Source: Pseudomonadota bacterium (GTDB lineage: Bacteria; Pseudomonadota; Alphaproteobacteria; Acetobacterales; Acetobacteraceae). From it: DNA of 5,796 nucleotides. This document shows, piece after piece, positions 3,780 through 5,796 of the stretch. The position numbers were made by a program, and so were the translations under genes. The DNA is taken from positions 1-5,796 of the forward strand of contig JAJZVE010000328.1 in the NCBI GenBank assembly GCA_021845835.1. Reading direction: 5' to 3'. The notes beneath the pieces are model-generated. The model was not told the DNA's origin and made no database searches. It saw nothing but the letters and a program-made list of their open reading frames with translations. Position 1 is the stretch's first letter. Each line of letters starts with the position of its first letter.

Positions 3780-5138
3780 TTAGCGACGTTCCTCCGTTAG
3801 CCGGTCCATGGCCCAAGCCTGGACCGCCATCTGGACCGGATCCCAAGGGCTGCTCAGCGGGGGAGTGTAGGTCAGATCAAGATCGTTCAGTGCTTCCATC
3901 GTCATTCCATGAAACAGCGCGGCTGCGAAAATATCGGTGCGCTTAGCGATCTCGGACTGGCAATGGCCCACGAGCTGCGCCCCCAGCAGCCGCCCTGAAC
4001 GACGGTCGCCAGTGATCCTTAGGCGCAGCCGGCGGGCGCCGGGATAGTAGACCTTGTGGTCCCATGCCTCCGTCTCCGTCGTCGCGGCATCGAAGCCGGC
4101 ATCCAGGGCTTCGCGCTCAAGCAGGCCGGTGCGTGCCGCCACCAGATCGAACAGCTTCACCGCCTGCGAGCCGAGCGAGCCGGCAAACTCGCGGTTGCCG
4201 CCGATCGCATTCTCGCCGGCGATACGGCCCTGCTTGTGGGCCGTCGTTCCGAGCGGAAGATAAGCGGGTCGTTCCAGCAGCCGGTGCCAGGTCTCGACGC
4301 AGTCGCCTGCGGCGAAGACATCGGGAAGATTGGTTTGCATCCGGCGCGTGACGCGGATCGCTTTGTGCACCCCGAGCTCGGCGCCAGCCGCAGCCGCCAG
4401 CTCGCTCGCCGGGCGCACCCCAAGCGCCACCAGCACCAGGTCCGCCGTGACCTTCCGGCCCTTCTGGTCCGTGATGCCGAGGCCATGTACATCGCCGGCG
4501 CGCTCGATGCCGGTAGCGCTGCGATCCGTCATGACCTCGACACCGCGCTGACGGAGTTCTTCCTCGAGCACGCGGCCCAGATCGGGATCGACGGTCGGAA
4601 GGACGGTCGCGGTACGTTCGATCACAGTCACCTTGAGACCGCGATGCGTGAGCGCGTCGGCCATTTCAAGACCGATGTAGCCGCCTCCGATGATCACGGC
4701 CGAGCGCGGTAATCGTTCGGACAGCCATTGCTGTACCGCAAAGCTGTCTTCCATCGTATGCAGGAGATGGACGCCCGGCAGGTTGATCCCGGGCAGATCC
4801 GGCCGCACCGGGACGGCCCCAGTCGCAACGATCAGGCGATCATAGTGCAGCACCCTGGACCCGTTCTCACGACCGCGTACGTGAACCGTCTTGGCGCTCG
4901 CATCGACCGCTTCGGCCGTGTGATTGCTCAGGAGGCGAATGCCATCGAATTCTGTCCTGTGCGCGAGGCTGCGCCAGTCGGGTGTTTCGCCGCTCAGAAA
5001 AAAAGGCAGCCCACAGATGCTGTAGTTCGGGAAGGCATCCGCGAGCACCACCGTGATCTCGACGTTCGGATCGAGCTCATGGGCGCGCAGGGCGGCACTG
5101 ATTCCGGCATCGCTGCCGCCGATGATGAGCAAGTGCAT
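3780..5138 (-). CDS. FAD/NAD(P)-dependent oxidoreductase, NADH oxidase / CoA-disulfide reductase type, linked to arsB
   Basis: The 452-residue protein has the full pyridine-nucleotide-disulfide oxidoreductase layout. An N-terminal FAD Rossmann motif LLIIGGSDAGISAA covers residues 3-16. Cys42 in NYSICGLPFF sits where the single redox-active cysteine lies in NADH oxidases and CoA-disulfide reductases. ATGAVP (105-110) follows, then a second nucleotide-binding motif VIIGGGYIGLE (148-158), the FAD-contacting VFAAGDCVE (274-282), and a C-terminal dimerisation domain (about 330-450). It probably uses NAD(P)H to reduce O2, a thiol or a disulfide; the substrate cannot be read from the sequence. AGGAG at 5145-5149 (minus strand) lies 6 bases from the ATG. 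It follows arsB by 49 bp and is probably co-transcribed. An NADH-oxidase-like gene beside ars genes has been reported in an acidophile arsenic transposon (TnAtcArs, from memory). It is not the ArsO or ArsH family. Confidence 0.85.
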   Translation of the reverse strand: MHLLIIGGSDAGISAALRAHELDPNVEITVVLADAFPNYSICGLPFFLSGETPDWRSLAHRTEFDGIRLLSNHTAEAVDASAKTVHVRGRENGSRVLHYDRLIVATGAVPVRPDLPGINLPGVHLLHTMEDSFAVQQWLSERLPRSAVIIGGGYIGLEMADALTHRGLKVTVIERTATVLPTVDPDLGRVLEEELRQRGVEVMTDRSATGIERAGDVHGLGITDQKGRKVTADLVLVALGVRPASELAAAAGAELGVHKAIRVTRRMQTNLPDVFAAGDCVETWHRLLERPAYLPLGTTAHKQGRIAGENAIGGNREFAGSLGSQAVKLFDLVAARTGLLEREALDAGFDAATTETEAWDHKVYYPGARRLRLRITGDRRSGRLLGAQLVGHCQSEIAKRTDIFAAALFHGMTMEALNDLDLTYTPPLSSPWDPVQMAVQAWAMDRLTEERR

Positions 5139-5177
5139 GGCGATCTCCTAGGTATTGTCGGCAAGTCCGCGAAGAAC

Positions 5178-5191
5178 ATGACGTTTGTCAT
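5178..5191 (-). repeat. Small hairpin spanning the arsB stop codon
   Basis: ATGAC (5178-5182) and GTCAT (5187-5191) form perfect 5-bp arms around a 4-base loop, covering the arsB TGA stop (5188-5190) at the start of the 49-bp intercistronic gap. It could mildly affect mRNA stability or coupling to the downstream flavoprotein gene; the stem is short and may be chance. Confidence 0.25.
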
Positions 5192-5796
5192 CCAAGGCTC
5201 AGGCGCGTCGCGAGTGTGGCCAAGGTGACGAGCAGGACGGGCACGGTCAGCAGGACACCCACCTTGAAGTAGTATCCCCAACCGATGGTCATGCCTTTGC
5301 GCGCGAGCACGTGCAGCCAGAGCAAGGTGGCCAGACTGCCGATGGGTGTGAACTTGGGGCCGAGATCACAGCCGATGACATTGGCATAGACCATGGCCTC
5401 GCGCACCGGGCCGGTGGCGTTCGTCGCCGCAACGGAGAGCGCACCCACAAGGACCGTTGGCATGTTGTTCATCACCGAGGAGAGGAATGCTGTCAGAATC
5501 CCGGTGCCAAACGCTGCGCCCCACACGCCGTGGCCCGCGAAAACATTCAGCAGGTTCGCCAGATACCCAGTGATCCCGGCGTTGCGCAGCCCATACACCA
5601 CCAGATACATCCCCAGCGAGAAAATGACGATCTGCCAGGGTGCCTCGCGCAACACCTTCCGGGTGCTGATGACATGGCCGCGCGCAGCCACGCCGAGGAG
5701 CAGCAGCGCACCGAGGACCGCGACGGCGCTGACCGGCACGCCCAGCGGTTCAAGACCAAAGTACCCGAGCAGCAGGAGCGCCAGCACCACCCACCC
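5188..5796 (-). CDS. arsB: Arsenite efflux pump ArsB, C-terminal part (5' end outside window)
   Basis: The visible 202 residues are the C-terminal half of ArsB, the inner-membrane arsenite/antimonite carrier (about 430 residues in full). Diagnostic stretches are [40 protein letters not shown] and [20 protein letters not shown], which closely follow the E. coli-type ArsB rather than the ACR3 family. About six hydrophobic segments are visible, with the last near residues 175-200, consistent with the end of a 12-segment transporter. It exports As(III) using the proton-motive force, or ATP when paired with ArsA. Transcription comes from beyond the right edge, where arsR, arsC or arsA would be expected. 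The gene ends with TGA at 5188-5190, 49 bp before the flavoprotein gene. The reading frame stays open to the window edge, so the true start lies outside. Confidence 0.95.
   Translation of the reverse strand, partial: GWVVLALLLLGYFGLEPLGVPVSAVAVLGALLLLGVAARGHVISTRKVLREAPWQIVIFSLGMYLVVYGLRNAGITGYLANLLNVFAGHGVWGAAFGTGILTAFLSSVMNNMPTVLVGALSVAATNATGPVREAMVYANVIGCDLGPKFTPIGSLATLLWLHVLARKGMTIGWGYYFKVGVLLTVPVLLVTLATLATRLSLG

Noticed and set aside
4056..4712. 218-codon plus-strand frame opposite the flavoprotein gene
   Set aside because: It is antisense to a gene with intact FAD and NAD motifs and a good ribosome-binding site; the reading is a shadow.

Overview
The window looks like accessory DNA, probably from a plasmid or a genomic island, of a high-GC alphaproteobacterium. 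The reasons are the strong GC bias at third codon positions, a DUF1612-type (RHE_PE00001-like) helix-turn-helix protein, a stand-alone WGR-domain protein, and a GC-rich double-hairpin intergenic repeat that resembles those I know from Acetobacteraceae. That family-level placement is an inference; nothing here fixes the species.

Layout. 1-127 is the right end of a Tn3-family transposon: the last 30 codons of a serine resolvase, then a 38-bp terminal inverted repeat at 90-127 that contains the resolvase stop codon. 128-446 has no convincing gene. It carries a stem-loop, a cluster of three perfect palindromes, and an AT-rich putative promoter. 447-1655 (+) encodes a DUF1612/HTH protein with an ambiguous start. 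1697-2361 (+) is a FitA/FitB (VapC-like) toxin-antitoxin pair with a 4-bp GTGA overlap, preceded by three tandem 8-bp repeats. 2362-2697 is intergenic and holds a REP-like double hairpin. 2698-3678 (+) holds three small genes: a WGR-domain protein, a hypothetical protein of about 104 residues, and a Lys/Arg/Ala/Pro-rich protein with a coiled coil. The last two overlap out of frame.

After a 101-bp convergent gap, the minus strand carries part of an arsenic-resistance operon. It is read from the right edge leftwards: the C-terminal half of the arsenite efflux pump ArsB (5188-5796, cut by the window edge), then an FAD/NAD(P)-dependent single-cysteine oxidoreductase of the NADH oxidase / CoA-disulfide reductase class (3780-5138) with a good ribosome-binding site.

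The genes form three functional blocks: transposon debris, plasmid maintenance or DNA-binding genes (HTH protein, toxin-antitoxin, WGR, basic protein), and arsenic resistance. The most interesting parts are the uncharacterised WGR / hypothetical / basic-protein trio and the flavoprotein linked to arsB. I see no rRNA, tRNA, CRISPR array or clear replication origin.
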